From Bradyrhizobium sp. BR 10289 (lineage in GTDB: Bacteria > Pseudomonadota > Alphaproteobacteria > Rhizobiales > Xanthobacteraceae): DNA of 64,000 bases. The position numbers and the translations under genes are program-made. The notes under the pieces are model-generated. The model was given only the letters and a program-made list of their open reading frames with translations, was not told the DNA's origin and ran no database searches. The stretch lies in NCBI RefSeq assembly GCF_019455385.1, contig NZ_JACOFR010000006.1, positions 62,001 through 126,000 on the forward strand, written 5' to 3'. Shown in pieces: positions 10,143-21,559 of the stretch (position 1 is its first letter; each line of letters begins with the position of its first letter).

Positions 10143-11813
10143 ATGCTGGCGCGTCTGTCGATCCGTGACATCGTCCTGATCGAACGGCTCGATATCGAAT
10201 TCGCCCCCGGGCTTGCGGTTTTGACCGGCGAGACCGGTGCGGGCAAATCCATCCTGCTCGATGCCTTTGCGCTGGCGCTCGGCGGCCGCGGCGACGCCGG
10301 CCTCGTGCGCCATGGTGCGGAGCAGGGGCAGGTCACTGCCGTCTTCGATATCCCCAAAAATCACCCCGCAGCGAAGATCCTCGCCGAGAACGGGCTCGAC
10401 GACACCGGCGAGATGATCCTCCGCCGCGTCCAGCTCGCCGACGGCCGCACCCGCGCCTTCATCAACGACCAGTCGATCAGCGTGCAGACGCTGAAGGCAG
10501 TCGGCACCGCCCTGGTCGAGATCCACGGCCAGCATGACGAGCGCGCGCTGGTCGACGCCGCCACCCACCGCCGCCTGCTCGATGCCTTTGCCGGCCTGGA
10601 GAAGGACGTCGCCGCGGTCGAAGCCCTCTGGGAGGCACGCCGCACCGCCAACACCGCGCTGGAGGAGCACCGCGCCGGCATGGAGCGCGCCGCGCGCGAA
10701 GCCGACTATCTGCGCCACGCCTCCGACGAGCTGAAGCGGCTCGCGCCCAAGGAGGGCGAGGAGACCTCGCTCGCCTCGCGCCGCACCACCATGATGCAGG
10801 GCGAGAAGATCGCCTCGGATCTGCGCGAGGCGCAGGAGGTCGTTGGCGGCCACAACTCGCCAGTTGCCGCGCTGTCGGCGGCCGTGCGCCGGCTGGAGCG
10901 CCGCGGCGTCAATTCGCCGGCGCTGGTCGAGCCCGCGGTGAAGGCGATCGACATCGCGATCAACGCGCTGGAGGAAGCCGACCAGCACCTGCTGGCCGCG
11001 CTGGCCGCGACCGACTTCGACCCGGCCGAGCTCGAGCGCATCGAGGAGCGGCTGTTTGCGCTGCGCGCGGCGTCTCGCAAATATTCGACCCCGGTGGACC
11101 TGCTCGCGGCACTCGCTGCCCAATACGCCGCTGATGTCGTGCTGATCGACGCCGGCGCCTCGCAGTTGAAGAAGCTGGAGCAGGCCGCGATCGAGGCCGA
11201 TGGCCGCTATGCCGCCGCTGCCAGGAAACTGTCGCTGGCGCGGCAGAAATCGGCGGAGAAGCTCAACAAGGCGGTCAATGCCGAACTCGCCCCGCTCAAG
11301 CTCGAACGCGCAAAATTCATGACCCAGGTCGCTACCGACGAGGCCGCGCCGGGCCCGCAAGGCTTCGACCGCGTCGAGTTCTGGGTGCAGACCAATCCGG
11401 GCACCAAGCCGGGTCCGATGATGAAGGTCGCCTCCGGCGGCGAGCTGTCGCGCTTTCTCCTGGCGCTCAAGGTCGTGCTGTCCGACCGCGGCTCCGCGCC
11501 GACCCTCGTTTTCGACGAAATCGACACCGGCGTCGGCGGCGCGGTGGCGGACGCCATCGGCGGGCGCCTGGCGCGGTTGGCCGGCAAGGTCCAGGTGATG
11601 GCGGTCACTCACGCCCCGCAAGTCGCGGCGCGTGCCGACCAGCACCTCCTCATCTCCAAGGATGCCCTCGACAAGGGCAAGCGCGTCGCCACCCGCGTCA
11701 ATGCCCTCGCCGCCGACCACCGCCGCGAGGAGATCGCCCGCATGCTGGCCGGCGCCGAGATCACCGCCGAGGCGAGGGCCGCCGCGGAGCGGCTGCTCAA
11801 GGCGGCGAGCTAG
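10143..11813 (+). CDS. recN: DNA repair protein RecN
   Basis: RecN is an SMC-like ATPase that acts in double-strand break repair. The product is 556 residues, normal for the family. The Walker A motif GETGAGKS is at residues 29-36, a Q-loop region (IHGQHDERALVD) follows, then two coiled-coil arms, the signature motif (SGGELSRFLLALK), and Walker B (TLVFDEIDTGVGG). The position after bamD and before ligA is typical of alphaproteobacteria. Confidence 0.97.
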   Translation: MLARLSIRDIVLIERLDIEFAPGLAVLTGETGAGKSILLDAFALALGGRGDAGLVRHGAEQGQVTAVFDIPKNHPAAKILAENGLDDTGEMILRRVQLADGRTRAFINDQSISVQTLKAVGTALVEIHGQHDERALVDAATHRRLLDAFAGLEKDVAAVEALWEARRTANTALEEHRAGMERAAREADYLRHASDELKRLAPKEGEETSLASRRTTMMQGEKIASDLREAQEVVGGHNSPVAALSAAVRRLERRGVNSPALVEPAVKAIDIAINALEEADQHLLAALAATDFDPAELERIEERLFALRAASRKYSTPVDLLAALAAQYAADVVLIDAGASQLKKLEQAAIEADGRYAAAARKLSLARQKSAEKLNKAVNAELAPLKLERAKFMTQVATDEAAPGPQGFDRVEFWVQTNPGTKPGPMMKVASGGELSRFLLALKVVLSDRGSAPTLVFDEIDTGVGGAVADAIGGRLARLAGKVQVMAVTHAPQVAARADQHLLISKDALDKGKRVATRVNALAADHRREEIARMLAGAEITAEARAAAERLLKAAS

Positions 11814-11816
11814 GCT

Positions 11817-14116
<2,300 letters not shown>

Positions 14117-14144
14117 GGGAGGCGCACTTGCCCCTCTTGCTCCG

Positions 14145-14265
14145 CTGTCATCGCCCGGCTTTGACCGGGCGATCCAGTACTCCGTGACGTCAGTGATTGA
14201 ACCGAGAAGCCGCGGCGTACTGGATCCCCCGCTTTCGCGGGGGATGGCACCGTGCATGTGATGAC
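14145..14265. repeat. Palindromic intergenic repeat, family C copy 1
   Basis: The element runs from TGTCAT to ATGACA and holds two hairpins: cgcccggctttgaccgggcg and cccccgctttcgcggggg. The block gagaagccgcggcgtactgg is identical to one in the second copy at 15709-15809, on the same strand. The two copies bracket the efflux gene. The first hairpin could also help end ligA transcription. Confidence 0.8.
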
Positions 14266-14276
14266 AGTGGCGACAG

Positions 14277-15557
14277 CTACATCATCCCCGTCTCTTCCTC
14301 TTCCGCCTGTTCGATCAATTCCTCGCTCACCACCATCTCCCGCCGCGGCACGACGAAGATCATCATGCAGGCGCAAAGCAGCGAGATCGCCAGCACCGCG
14401 GACGTCAGCGGCAGCGTCGTTGTGGAATGGCCGCCGAGGTAGGCGCCGAATTGCGACATCAGCGCGCCGATGCCCTGCTGGAGGAAACCCATCGCGCCTG
14501 ACGCGGTGCCGGCCGCCTCGGGGCGGATGCTGATGGCGCCGGCGGCGGAGTTTGCCATCACGAAGGCATTGCCGACCATCACGATCATCTGCGTGCCGAA
14601 CAGCCAGGCTGGCGCCTCGTTCCAGCCCGTCAAACTCCAGAGCAGATTCAGCAGGCTGCCGCAGAGCTGCAAGGCCAATCCGAACCAGATCAGCTTCTCC
14701 AGCGAATGCCTGGGCGCAAAGCGCACGCAGAGCAGATTGCCGACGAGATACGCAAAGCCTGTTGTCGCGAACCAGGCGCCGTATTCGGCGCTGGTCCGCC
14801 CCATCTGCGTCACGACGATGTAAGGGCCGCCGCCGGCGAAGGTGAAGATGATCTGCGAGGCCAGCACCTGGCACATCACATAACCGATGAAGGCGCGGCT
14901 CCTGATCAGGGTGCCCACGTCGCTGCGAAAGCCGCCGCTCCCGACGGCGCGGCCGCGGCGCGTTTCCGGCAACGCAATCGCGATGCCGGCGGCGACCGCG
15001 ATGGCGCCGATCGTGACGGCGTAGAAGATGGCCCGCCAGCCGAATGCGGTCTCGATCAGGCCGCCGGTGAGCGGCGACACCATCTGGCCGATCATCAGGG
15101 CTGCGATCACGAGGCTGATCATCGAGGCGACGCGGTCGCGCGGATAGATGTCGCGGATGATGGCGCGGCTGATCACCATGCCGGAGGCGCCGCCGAGCGC
15201 CTGGAAGAAGCGCGCGGCGATCAGCTGCGGCAGGGTCTCGGCGAAAATGCAGCCGATGCTCGCCGCCACCATCAGCGCGAGGCCTCCGAGCAGCACCGGG
15301 CGCCGGCCGAACTTGTCCGACAGCGGCCCCATGATCAGCTGCGACAGCGCGATGCCGACCATGTAGAGCGACACCGTCATCTGCGCGATCGAGATGTCGC
15401 GGCCGAAAGTCGTCGCCAGCACGGGCAGGGCCGGAACCAGGATGTAGAGCGAGATCGGCGCGATCCCGGTCATGACGACCAGCAGCAGCAACACCACGCG
15501 CGAGGTCGCGATGTCCTTTGTTGCCGCCTCCGGCGGCCTGCTGATCATGCCGTGCAT
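14277..15557 (-). CDS. Bcr/CflA-type multidrug efflux MFS transporter
   Basis: This is a proton-driven drug exporter of the major facilitator superfamily (DHA1, Bcr/CflA subfamily) in the inner membrane. The 426-residue product has about 12 hydrophobic segments. The loop 2-3 motif GPLSDKFGRRPVLLGG is near residue 77, and the antiporter-type helix 5 region (MVSPLTGGLIETAFGWRAIF) is present, both typical of the subfamily. The tail is acidic (EELIEQAEEEE). It is alone on its strand between ligA and a peptidase gene, bracketed by two copies of repeat family C. The substrate cannot be told from the sequence. Confidence 0.92.
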   Translation of the reverse strand: MHGMISRPPEAATKDIATSRVVLLLLVVMTGIAPISLYILVPALPVLATTFGRDISIAQMTVSLYMVGIALSQLIMGPLSDKFGRRPVLLGGLALMVAASIGCIFAETLPQLIAARFFQALGGASGMVISRAIIRDIYPRDRVASMISLVIAALMIGQMVSPLTGGLIETAFGWRAIFYAVTIGAIAVAAGIAIALPETRRGRAVGSGGFRSDVGTLIRSRAFIGYVMCQVLASQIIFTFAGGGPYIVVTQMGRTSAEYGAWFATTGFAYLVGNLLCVRFAPRHSLEKLIWFGLALQLCGSLLNLLWSLTGWNEAPAWLFGTQMIVMVGNAFVMANSAAGAISIRPEAAGTASGAMGFLQQGIGALMSQFGAYLGGHSTTTLPLTSAVLAISLLCACMMIFVVPRREMVVSEELIEQAEEEETGMM

Positions 15558-15708
15558 CGTCGTCCGTCTCTCGAATTCGATTCGACTGTAGCGTGCTCAC
15601 GCAAGACGGATATCGGCGTTTCGGAATGCGGCCATTCGGATTTCGGGACGGTGATGATGCGGGCACGATGGCGACCGATTGGGCGCGGGGCTCGTTCCAC
15701 AAATGAGA

Positions 15709-15809
15709 TGTCATTCCCCGCGAAGGCGGGGAATCCAGTATGCCAGAGGCCGTCGTTTTATTGGGAGAAGCCGCGGCGTACTGGATGCCCCGTCTCCGCG
15801 GGGCATGGC
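15709..15809. repeat. Palindromic intergenic repeat, family C copy 2
   Basis: The element starts at tgtcattccccgcgaaggcgggga, a hairpin, and ends at tgccccgtctccgcggggca, a second hairpin. It shares gagaagccgcggcgtactgg with the copy at 14145-14265. The body between the hairpins differs, as is usual for such mosaic repeats. Confidence 0.78.
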
Positions 15810-15858
15810 AGTCGTGTTGGGGAAGCAGCCTTGCGCAAATCGCCTAGTGCTATGCGCG

Positions 15859-17688
15859 TTACGCCTTCAACTCCGCCGTCGCCTGATCGAGCCAGGCCCT
15901 GGTCGCCTCGTCCAGCGCAGGGCCGACCTCGGCCCGCACGCGCGCATGGTAGGCGTTGAGCCAGTCGAGCTCGTCCTTGCCAAGCATGGCGACCTCGATC
16001 AGCCGGCGGTCGATCGGCGCCAGCGTCAGCGTCTCGAACGCGTTCATCGGCTTCTCGGCGCCCTGGATGCTGGCTTCGACGACCAGCTCGAGGTTCTCGA
16101 TGCGGATGCCGAAGCCGTCGGTCTTGTAATAGCCGGGTTCGTTGGAGAGGATCATGCCACGCTTCAGCGGCGTGGTGCCGAGCTTCGAGATCCGCGCCGG
16201 GCCTTCGTGGACGCTGAGATAGCTGCCGACGCCATGGCCGGTGCCGTGCTCGAAATCGATGCCGGCGGCCCAGAGATATTGCCGCGCCAGCGTGTCGAGC
16301 TGCGCGCCCGTTGTGCCGTCGGGAAACACAGCGCGCGCGATCGCGATGTGCCCGCGCAGCACGCGGGTGAAGCGGTCGCGCATCTCTTCCGTCGGCTCGC
16401 CGACCGCCATGGTGCGGGTGACGTCGGTGGTGCCGTCTTCATATTGCGCGCCGGAATCGATCAGCAGCAGATCGCCGGGCGCGATGCGCCGGTTGCTCTT
16501 GCGGGTGACGCGGTAGTGCACGATGGCGCCGTTCGGACCGGTGCCGGAGATGGTCGGGAACGACACGTCCTTCAAAGCGCCGGTGTCACGGCGGAACGTC
16601 TCCAGCGCCTCGACCGCGTCGATCTCGGTGAGCTTGCCGCTTCCTGCCTCACGATCGACCCAAGCGAGGAAGCGTGCCAGCGCCACGGCATCGCGGCGGT
16701 GCGCGGTCTGCGTGCCCTTGATCTCGGTGGCGTTCTTGACCGCCTTGAGCAGCGCGATGGGATCGCTGCCGCGTACCGGCTTGCCGCCGGCGCTCGTGAT
16801 CAGCCGGCTCAGCGCATCGGCCGCGGTGGCATTGTCGAGCGAGATCGCCGCGCCGCTCTTGGCTAGCGCCATCAGCGTCGGCGCCATCGCATCGGGCTCG
16901 CGCACGTCGGCGGACTGCTCGAGATGGTCGCGCGAGAGGTTCGAGAGTTTTCGGTGATCGATGAAGATCGTCGGGCGACCCTCCTTCGGCACCAGCGCGT
17001 AGGACAGCGGCAGCGGCGTATGCGCGACGTCGGCGCCGCGGATGTTGAAGGTCCAGGCCACCGCGTGGCTGTCCGACAGCACCAGCGCATCGGTGCCGAG
17101 CCTGGCGATCTCGCTCCTGATCTGTGCCAGCTTGTCGGCCTCGGCAACGCCGGCATTTTGCAGGCTGTGCACGGCGACGGGGGCGAGCGGCGGCTGCGGC
17201 CGGTCATGCCAGATCGCATCGACCGGGTTGCTGTCGACCGCGACCAGCTCGGCGCCGGCCTTGGCGCAGGCGGCGGACAGGCGCTCGGCTGCCGAAGAAG
17301 TATGCAGCCACGGATCAAATCCGAGGCGGTCGCCGGCCTTCAGATGTGCCGACACCCAGCTTTCCGGCGGCGGATCGATCAACGATTCCACCGCCCAAGC
17401 CTTGGCGTCGACCTGCTTGGCGGCCTGGATCGTGTACCGGCCGTCCACGAACACCGCAGCCTCGTGTGTCAACACCACCGCCAGTCCCGCCGAGCCAGTA
17501 AAGCCGGTCAGCCAGGCCAGGCGCTCTTCGGAGGGCGGCACATATTCATTCTGCTGCTGGTCGGCGCGCGGAACGACGAAGCCGGTCAGCTTGCGGCGGG
17601 CGAGTTCTTCGCGAAGTGCGGCAAGGCGCGCCGTCAACGCGACGCCGGCCTCGGGCTCTTCGAATGTCTGGAAGTGTGCTTCGAACAT
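15859..17688 (-). CDS. Xaa-Pro aminopeptidase (M24B family)
   Basis: The enzyme removes N-terminal residues in front of proline in the cytoplasm. The product is 609 residues, the long form with two creatinase-like N-terminal domains followed by the pita-bread catalytic domain. The five metal ligands are visible: Asp in LLLIDSGAQYEDG, Asp in TTDVTRTM, His in HGTGHGVGSYLSVHEGP, Glu in LSNEPGYY, and Glu in IRIENLEL. Its neighbours do not suggest a special role. Confidence 0.95.
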   Translation of the reverse strand: MFEAHFQTFEEPEAGVALTARLAALREELARRKLTGFVVPRADQQQNEYVPPSEERLAWLTGFTGSAGLAVVLTHEAAVFVDGRYTIQAAKQVDAKAWAVESLIDPPPESWVSAHLKAGDRLGFDPWLHTSSAAERLSAACAKAGAELVAVDSNPVDAIWHDRPQPPLAPVAVHSLQNAGVAEADKLAQIRSEIARLGTDALVLSDSHAVAWTFNIRGADVAHTPLPLSYALVPKEGRPTIFIDHRKLSNLSRDHLEQSADVREPDAMAPTLMALAKSGAAISLDNATAADALSRLITSAGGKPVRGSDPIALLKAVKNATEIKGTQTAHRRDAVALARFLAWVDREAGSGKLTEIDAVEALETFRRDTGALKDVSFPTISGTGPNGAIVHYRVTRKSNRRIAPGDLLLIDSGAQYEDGTTDVTRTMAVGEPTEEMRDRFTRVLRGHIAIARAVFPDGTTGAQLDTLARQYLWAAGIDFEHGTGHGVGSYLSVHEGPARISKLGTTPLKRGMILSNEPGYYKTDGFGIRIENLELVVEASIQGAEKPMNAFETLTLAPIDRRLIEVAMLGKDELDWLNAYHARVRAEVGPALDEATRAWLDQATAELKA

Positions 17689-17874
17689 GGCTCAGTTTAG
17701 GATCATGGCGAGCGGTCCGCAATGTAGACGCAATTGCTCGTTCATCTGGCATGGACTGTGCTTGAAAATGTTCCATTCGAATTTGAGTGGAGTACGGGAT
17801 GCGGCAGTTGCGCTTCGTCCGGATAACAGGGAAATTCGAGCAGGTGGTTCATCTCAACGGCGAGGGGACACACG

Positions 17875-18054
17875 ATGCCAGCATTCACGTTTGAGAAGAT
17901 TTCGCCGCCGGTGCGCCGCGCCCCGGCCGCAACACTCCCCAAGAAGCCGCGCGGTCTCATCAGCCAGATGATCGATCGTTTCGTCGAGCGCCGCGCCAGA
18001 CGCGCGTTGCAACGCGAGCGCGCGATACGCCGGGACGAGAAGCCGGCGGAGTAG
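17875..18054 (+). CDS. Small basic hypothetical protein (59 residues)
   Basis: I do not recognise a function. The 59-residue frame starts at ATG 17875, after a good ribosome-binding site (gcgagggg about 8 bases upstream), and ends at TAG 18052-18054. It encodes a very basic protein, with RRAPAATLPKKPRGL in the first half and an Arg-rich helix (VERRARRALQRERAIRR) in the second. It is divergent from the peptidase gene and precedes a repeat element. Short Arg-rich proteins of this kind are common in Bradyrhizobium genomes, but that statement comes from general knowledge. Confidence 0.65.
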   Translation: MPAFTFEKISPPVRRAPAATLPKKPRGLISQMIDRFVERRARRALQRERAIRRDEKPAE

Positions 18055-18065
18055 GGTGGTTCTTT

Positions 18066-18222
18066 ACCTCGCCCCGCTTGCGGGGGGAGGTCGATCGCGA
18101 AGCGATCGGGTGAGGGGTACAGGTCTCACAGCGATCTCGCGTGGTGAGAGAGGACCCTCACCCCAACACTCTCAGCGCGAGCGAAGCTCGTCGCGGCCCC
18201 GTAAGAACGGGGCGAGGGAGCG
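18066..18222. repeat. Palindromic intergenic repeat, family B copy 1
   Basis: A mosaic of hairpins: gccccgcttgcgggg, cgatcgcgaagcgatcg, a central pair around gtgaggg and ccctcac, and ggccccgtaagaacggggc. The order matches copies at 48249-48386 and, inside the uvrD gene, at 46889-47013. It fills the gap between the small gene and prmA. Confidence 0.75.
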
Positions 18223-18243
18223 CATCACCGCCGCGGACGCGCC

Positions 18244-19131
18244 TTACCCCACCTTCCTCAGTAGCAAACTGCTCCACCCCTCGATCCTGAGATGCCGCAG
18301 CGGCACGAGGCCGCGAGCGCGGTAGGCGGCGATCACGGCAGGGGCCTGGTGGGTCAAGAGGCCCGAAAGGATGACGCGGGCGCCGGGCGCCAAGTGCCGC
18401 GCCATCGGGCTCGCCAACTGCCGTAACGGATTGGCAAGGATGTTGGCCAGGACCAGGTCGAACGGGCCGCATCTGGCGAAATCCGGGGCGGCAAAGCCGG
18501 TAGCCCGGATCGCCCGCACATATTGACCGGCTTCATTCAGCGTCGCGTTCTCGACCGCCACTCGCACCGACGGCGGATCGATATCGGAGGCCAGCACGGC
18601 GCGATGCAACGCCTTGGCGGCGGCGATGGCCAGCACGCCGGTGCCGGTACCGAGGTCGAGCACGCGCTTCGGCCGGGAACTCTTCAGGACATGGTCAAGC
18701 AGAAGTAAACAGCCACGCGTGGTGCCGTGGTGTCCGGTGCCGAAGGCGAGTGCCGCCTCGATCTCGATTTTCAGCTTGTTCGGCGCGACGCGGTCGCGGT
18801 CATGGCTGCCGTGGACGACGAAGCGTCCGGCCGGGACCGGAACGAGATCTTCCAGGCTCGCCTTGACCCAGTCCTTGGCTTCGACCGTGTCGAAGACAAG
18901 GGTGGCAGCGATGTCGTTTCCTGCTGACGTCGCAACGAGTTCGCGCAGCAATTCCTGGTCCGGCGCCTCGGCGAAATGCAAGGTGACGTCCCATTGTCCG
19001 TCGGGCCTCTCGAACGCGGCGACCGCTGCATCGCCCTCGAAAAAGACCTCCGTGAGCACGTCGACGACGCGCTTGGCAGCCGCCTCGGTCCCGATCGAGA
19101 AGCTGGCGCGATGAGTGGGAGAAGGCTGCAT
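18244..19131 (-). CDS. prmA: Ribosomal protein L11 methyltransferase PrmA
   Basis: PrmA methylates ribosomal protein L11 using S-adenosylmethionine. The product from the ATG at 19131 is 295 residues. The C-terminal methyltransferase domain has FGTGHHGTTRGC, the SAM motif VLDLGTGTGVLAIAAAK, the acidic loop ASDIDPPSV, and the catalytic-pocket motif NILANPL. The start at residue MQPSPTHRA is preferred over an upstream ATG that adds 14 residues unlike the family. It is divergent from the small Flp pilin gene. Confidence 0.93.
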   Translation of the reverse strand: MQPSPTHRASFSIGTEAAAKRVVDVLTEVFFEGDAAVAAFERPDGQWDVTLHFAEAPDQELLRELVATSAGNDIAATLVFDTVEAKDWVKASLEDLVPVPAGRFVVHGSHDRDRVAPNKLKIEIEAALAFGTGHHGTTRGCLLLLDHVLKSSRPKRVLDLGTGTGVLAIAAAKALHRAVLASDIDPPSVRVAVENATLNEAGQYVRAIRATGFAAPDFARCGPFDLVLANILANPLRQLASPMARHLAPGARVILSGLLTHQAPAVIAAYRARGLVPLRHLRIEGWSSLLLRKVG

Positions 19132-19136
19132 CAGGG

Positions 19137-19284
19137 TTCCATGGGGTTCAATTTTTGGAACTTTTGTTCCCAATTTTCCGCATAACTTGCAGTTCCGGAA
19201 TTAACCCCATTAAAGGTTGTGTCCCGTAGGTTTGCGGATGTTGGAACCAACCAACACACCCTGGAATAGAAATGGAGGCGAGAC
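19137..19284 (+). promoter_or_regulatory. prmA / flp divergent control region
   Basis: This AT-rich gap contains an imperfect dyad, ttggaac-tttt-gttcccaa, at 19155-19173, and another ggaac/gttcc pair nearby. It should hold both promoters. A ribosome-binding site, GGAGG, is at 19274-19278, 6 bases before a TTG codon at 19285 and 15 bases before the ATG at 19294; this spacing favours the TTG as start of the pilin gene. Confidence 0.45.
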
Positions 19285-19449
19285 TTGAAGCGCATGGTTT
19301 TGAAGTTCTGGTCCGACGAATCTGGTGCGACCGCGATCGAATACGGCCTGATCGCGGCCGGTATCGCGCTCGCGATCATCACCGTGGTGAACAGCCTGGG
19401 CACCACGATGAACGAGAAGTTCGGTTCGATTAGCAGCTCCTTGAAGTAA
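19285..19449 (+). CDS. Flp-type IVb pilin, short
   Basis: Flp pilins are small subunits of type IVb (tad) pili used in surface attachment. The 54-residue product has a short charged leader, the prepilin-like SDESGATAIEYGLIAAG in which Glu and Tyr at the start of the hydrophobic helix (GATAIEYGLIA) are the family signature, a hydrophobic helix (IALAIITVV), and the usual ending FGSISSSLK. The TTG start gives the best ribosome-binding-site spacing. No tad/cpa genes are in this window, so the secretion machine must be encoded elsewhere. Confidence 0.9.
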   Translation: MKRMVLKFWSDESGATAIEYGLIAAGIALAIITVVNSLGTTMNEKFGSISSSLK

Positions 19450-19507
19450 TTTCTGCCTCCCATTTCCCAGCCGGGGCTGATTTCTTCATAGGTGGTTTCC
19501 CGATCAC

Positions 19508-19547
19508 CGCCCGCGAGGGGAATTGCCCCTGGCGGGCGAGGTCGTTT
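19508..19547 (+). terminator. Hairpin after the flp gene
   Basis: Two nested stems, cgcccgc (19508-19514) with gcgggcg (19532-19538) and aggggaattgcccct inside, form a strong hairpin about 58 bases after the pilin stop. The T-run after it (gtcgtttt) is short, so termination may be partial. Confidence 0.65.
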
Positions 19548-19629
19548 TGGGCCTCGCGGCAATTGCCCACAGGATGTCCGCTTGTTCTCCGCGGCTTGTT
19601 CAGTGTCTATCCCGCCGTGCATCCCCAGC

Positions 19630-19741
19630 TTTTCCACTGGCTCTCCCCAGCCTGCACCGCTCAGTGTTGTGCAGATGCCGCCTGCCTGACCACAGACCTC
19701 TCAAGAGCCCGTCCACAACAAATCCACAGACCTATCCACGG
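19630..19741. other. DnaA-box-like cluster
   Basis: Three near-repeats in a row, gtccaca (19711), atccaca (19722) and atccacg (19734), are spaced 11-12 bases apart, with a fourth, tttccact, at 19631. They resemble the DnaA box TTATCCACA, but none matches fully. The surroundings show no origin genes, so this is only a candidate protein-binding cluster. Confidence 0.3.
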
Positions 19742-21342
19742 CTTCCGAACAGCGAGCGGTGATCCCGCAGGATCGCCCGCGCCGCGTTGTGGCCGGGCGC
19801 GCCGGTGACGCCGCCGCCGGGATGGGCGCCGGAGCCGCAATGATAGAGGCCCTTCAGGGGGCCGCGGTAGTCGGCATGGCCGAGCATGGGCCGCGCCGAG
19901 AACAGCTGGTTCAGGCTCAGCGCGCCGTGAAAGATGTCACCTCCCAACAGGCCGAACTGCCGTTCGAGATCGAGCGGGGAGAGGATCTGGCGGCCGAGCA
20001 CACTTCCCGCAAAGCCCGGTGCGTATCTGTCCACCGTCGCGATCATGAGATCGGCGACCTCGTCGCGGTGGTCATCCCAGGACTTTCCGTCGGGCAGCTC
20101 AGGCGCGACGTGCTGGCAGAACAGGCTCGCGACATGTTTGCCCTCGGGCGCCAGCGTCTCGTCGAGTGACGAGGGGATCAGCATTTCCACGACGGGTGAC
20201 CTGCTCCAGCCATGCGCGCGCGCGTCGAGCCAGGCGCGGTCCATGTAGCCAAGACTGGGTGCCAGGATGATGCCGGAGGAAAGATGATCGCCTTCACCCG
20301 GCAGCGCGGTGAAGGAGGGCAGGCGGTCCAGCGCCACGTTCATGCGGAAGGTGCCCGAGCCGTTCTTCCAATGCCGGATGCGGGCGAGGAAATCCTGCGG
20401 CAGGGCGTCGGCCGCGATCAATCGCGTATAGAGCAGCTTTGGATTGATGTTGGCCGCGACATATTTTGCGCGGATCGTCTCGCCGTTCTCCAGCACCACG
20501 CCGACGGCGCGGTCGCGCTCGACGATCACCTCGCGCACGCCGGCATCGAGGTGGATCACGACGCCCCTGTCGCGCGCGGCGCGCGCCATCGCCTGCGTGA
20601 TCGCGCCCATGCCGCCGATGGCGTGGCCCCAGACGCCCTTCTTGCCGTTCACCTCGCCGAAGGCGTGATGCAGCATCACATAGGCCGAGCCCGCCGCGTA
20701 GGGGCTGGCGTAATTGCCGACGATGGCGTCGAAGCCGAACAGCGCCTTGACGAGGTCATGTTCAAATCGCTCGTCCAGCATCTCACCGGCCGAGCGGGTG
20801 AAGAGATCGAGCAGACTCCGGCTCTGCTCCAGCGAGAGGCCACGCAGGATGTTGGCGCTCTGCAGCGCGTTCACCGCCTCACGGATCGCGTTCGTGCCAA
20901 AACCGTCGAGCAGGTTCGGCGGCGCGCGCAGCACGAATTGCCGGAGCACGTCGGCGATGTCTTCGAGTTCGCGCGAAAAACCGTCGAGCGCCTCCGCATC
21001 ATGCGCGCTGAGCCGCGCGACCGACGCCTTGGTCCGCCCCTCGCCGGTGAGGAGATAGTTGCCATCAGGCGCGGGCAGGAAGTTTTGCGCGCGTCGTTCG
21101 ACAATTCGCAGGCCCTGCTCGGCGAGCCCGAGATCATTCATCACCTGCGGATTGAGCAAGCTGACGGTGTAAGCCGCGACCGAATTCCGGAAGCCCGGAT
21201 GAAACTCCTCCGTGACGGCGGCGCCGCCAACCACCTTGCGACGCTCGACCACGCGCACGCGCAGGCCCGCCATCGCGAGATAGGCCGCGCAGGTGAGGCC
21301 GTTATGGCCAGCGCCGATGATGACGACGTCGGTTTCGGTCAT
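19732..21342 (-). CDS. Phytoene-dehydrogenase-like FAD oxidoreductase (PYROXD2-like)
   Basis: This is a FAD-dependent amine oxidase/phytoene desaturase superfamily protein; the substrate is unknown. From the ATG at 21342 the product has 536 residues. The dinucleotide-binding motif VVIIGAGHNGLTCAAYLA is at the N-terminus, followed by VVERRKVVGGAAVTEE, and the FAD-closing motif near the C-terminus is LYHCGSGAHPGGGVTGAPG. No carotenoid genes lie nearby, so a carotenoid role is not supported. It is convergent with the flp gene and divergent from the next gene. Confidence 0.85.
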   Translation of the reverse strand: MTETDVVIIGAGHNGLTCAAYLAMAGLRVRVVERRKVVGGAAVTEEFHPGFRNSVAAYTVSLLNPQVMNDLGLAEQGLRIVERRAQNFLPAPDGNYLLTGEGRTKASVARLSAHDAEALDGFSRELEDIADVLRQFVLRAPPNLLDGFGTNAIREAVNALQSANILRGLSLEQSRSLLDLFTRSAGEMLDERFEHDLVKALFGFDAIVGNYASPYAAGSAYVMLHHAFGEVNGKKGVWGHAIGGMGAITQAMARAARDRGVVIHLDAGVREVIVERDRAVGVVLENGETIRAKYVAANINPKLLYTRLIAADALPQDFLARIRHWKNGSGTFRMNVALDRLPSFTALPGEGDHLSSGIILAPSLGYMDRAWLDARAHGWSRSPVVEMLIPSSLDETLAPEGKHVASLFCQHVAPELPDGKSWDDHRDEVADLMIATVDRYAPGFAGSVLGRQILSPLDLERQFGLLGGDIFHGALSLNQLFSARPMLGHADYRGPLKGLYHCGSGAHPGGGVTGAPGHNAARAILRDHRSLFGSRG

Positions 21343-21559
21343 GGCGAGTTCAAGACGTTCCACTGTCATATCGGGAGGGCCCGCAGGACCAGACCCGAAA
21401 TTTCGAGGTTCCCCGTTCGATGCTCCGCGTCACCCTGGAATGACATCTGTATATCAAGCATTCCTTGCTGCAACATCACGCCAGCCTTTATTGCCCGTTC
21501 AGGCGCCGTGTGCTCCATTGCACCGGTCCGGCGCCCGCCGGAGTTTTGCCGGAGCTTTC

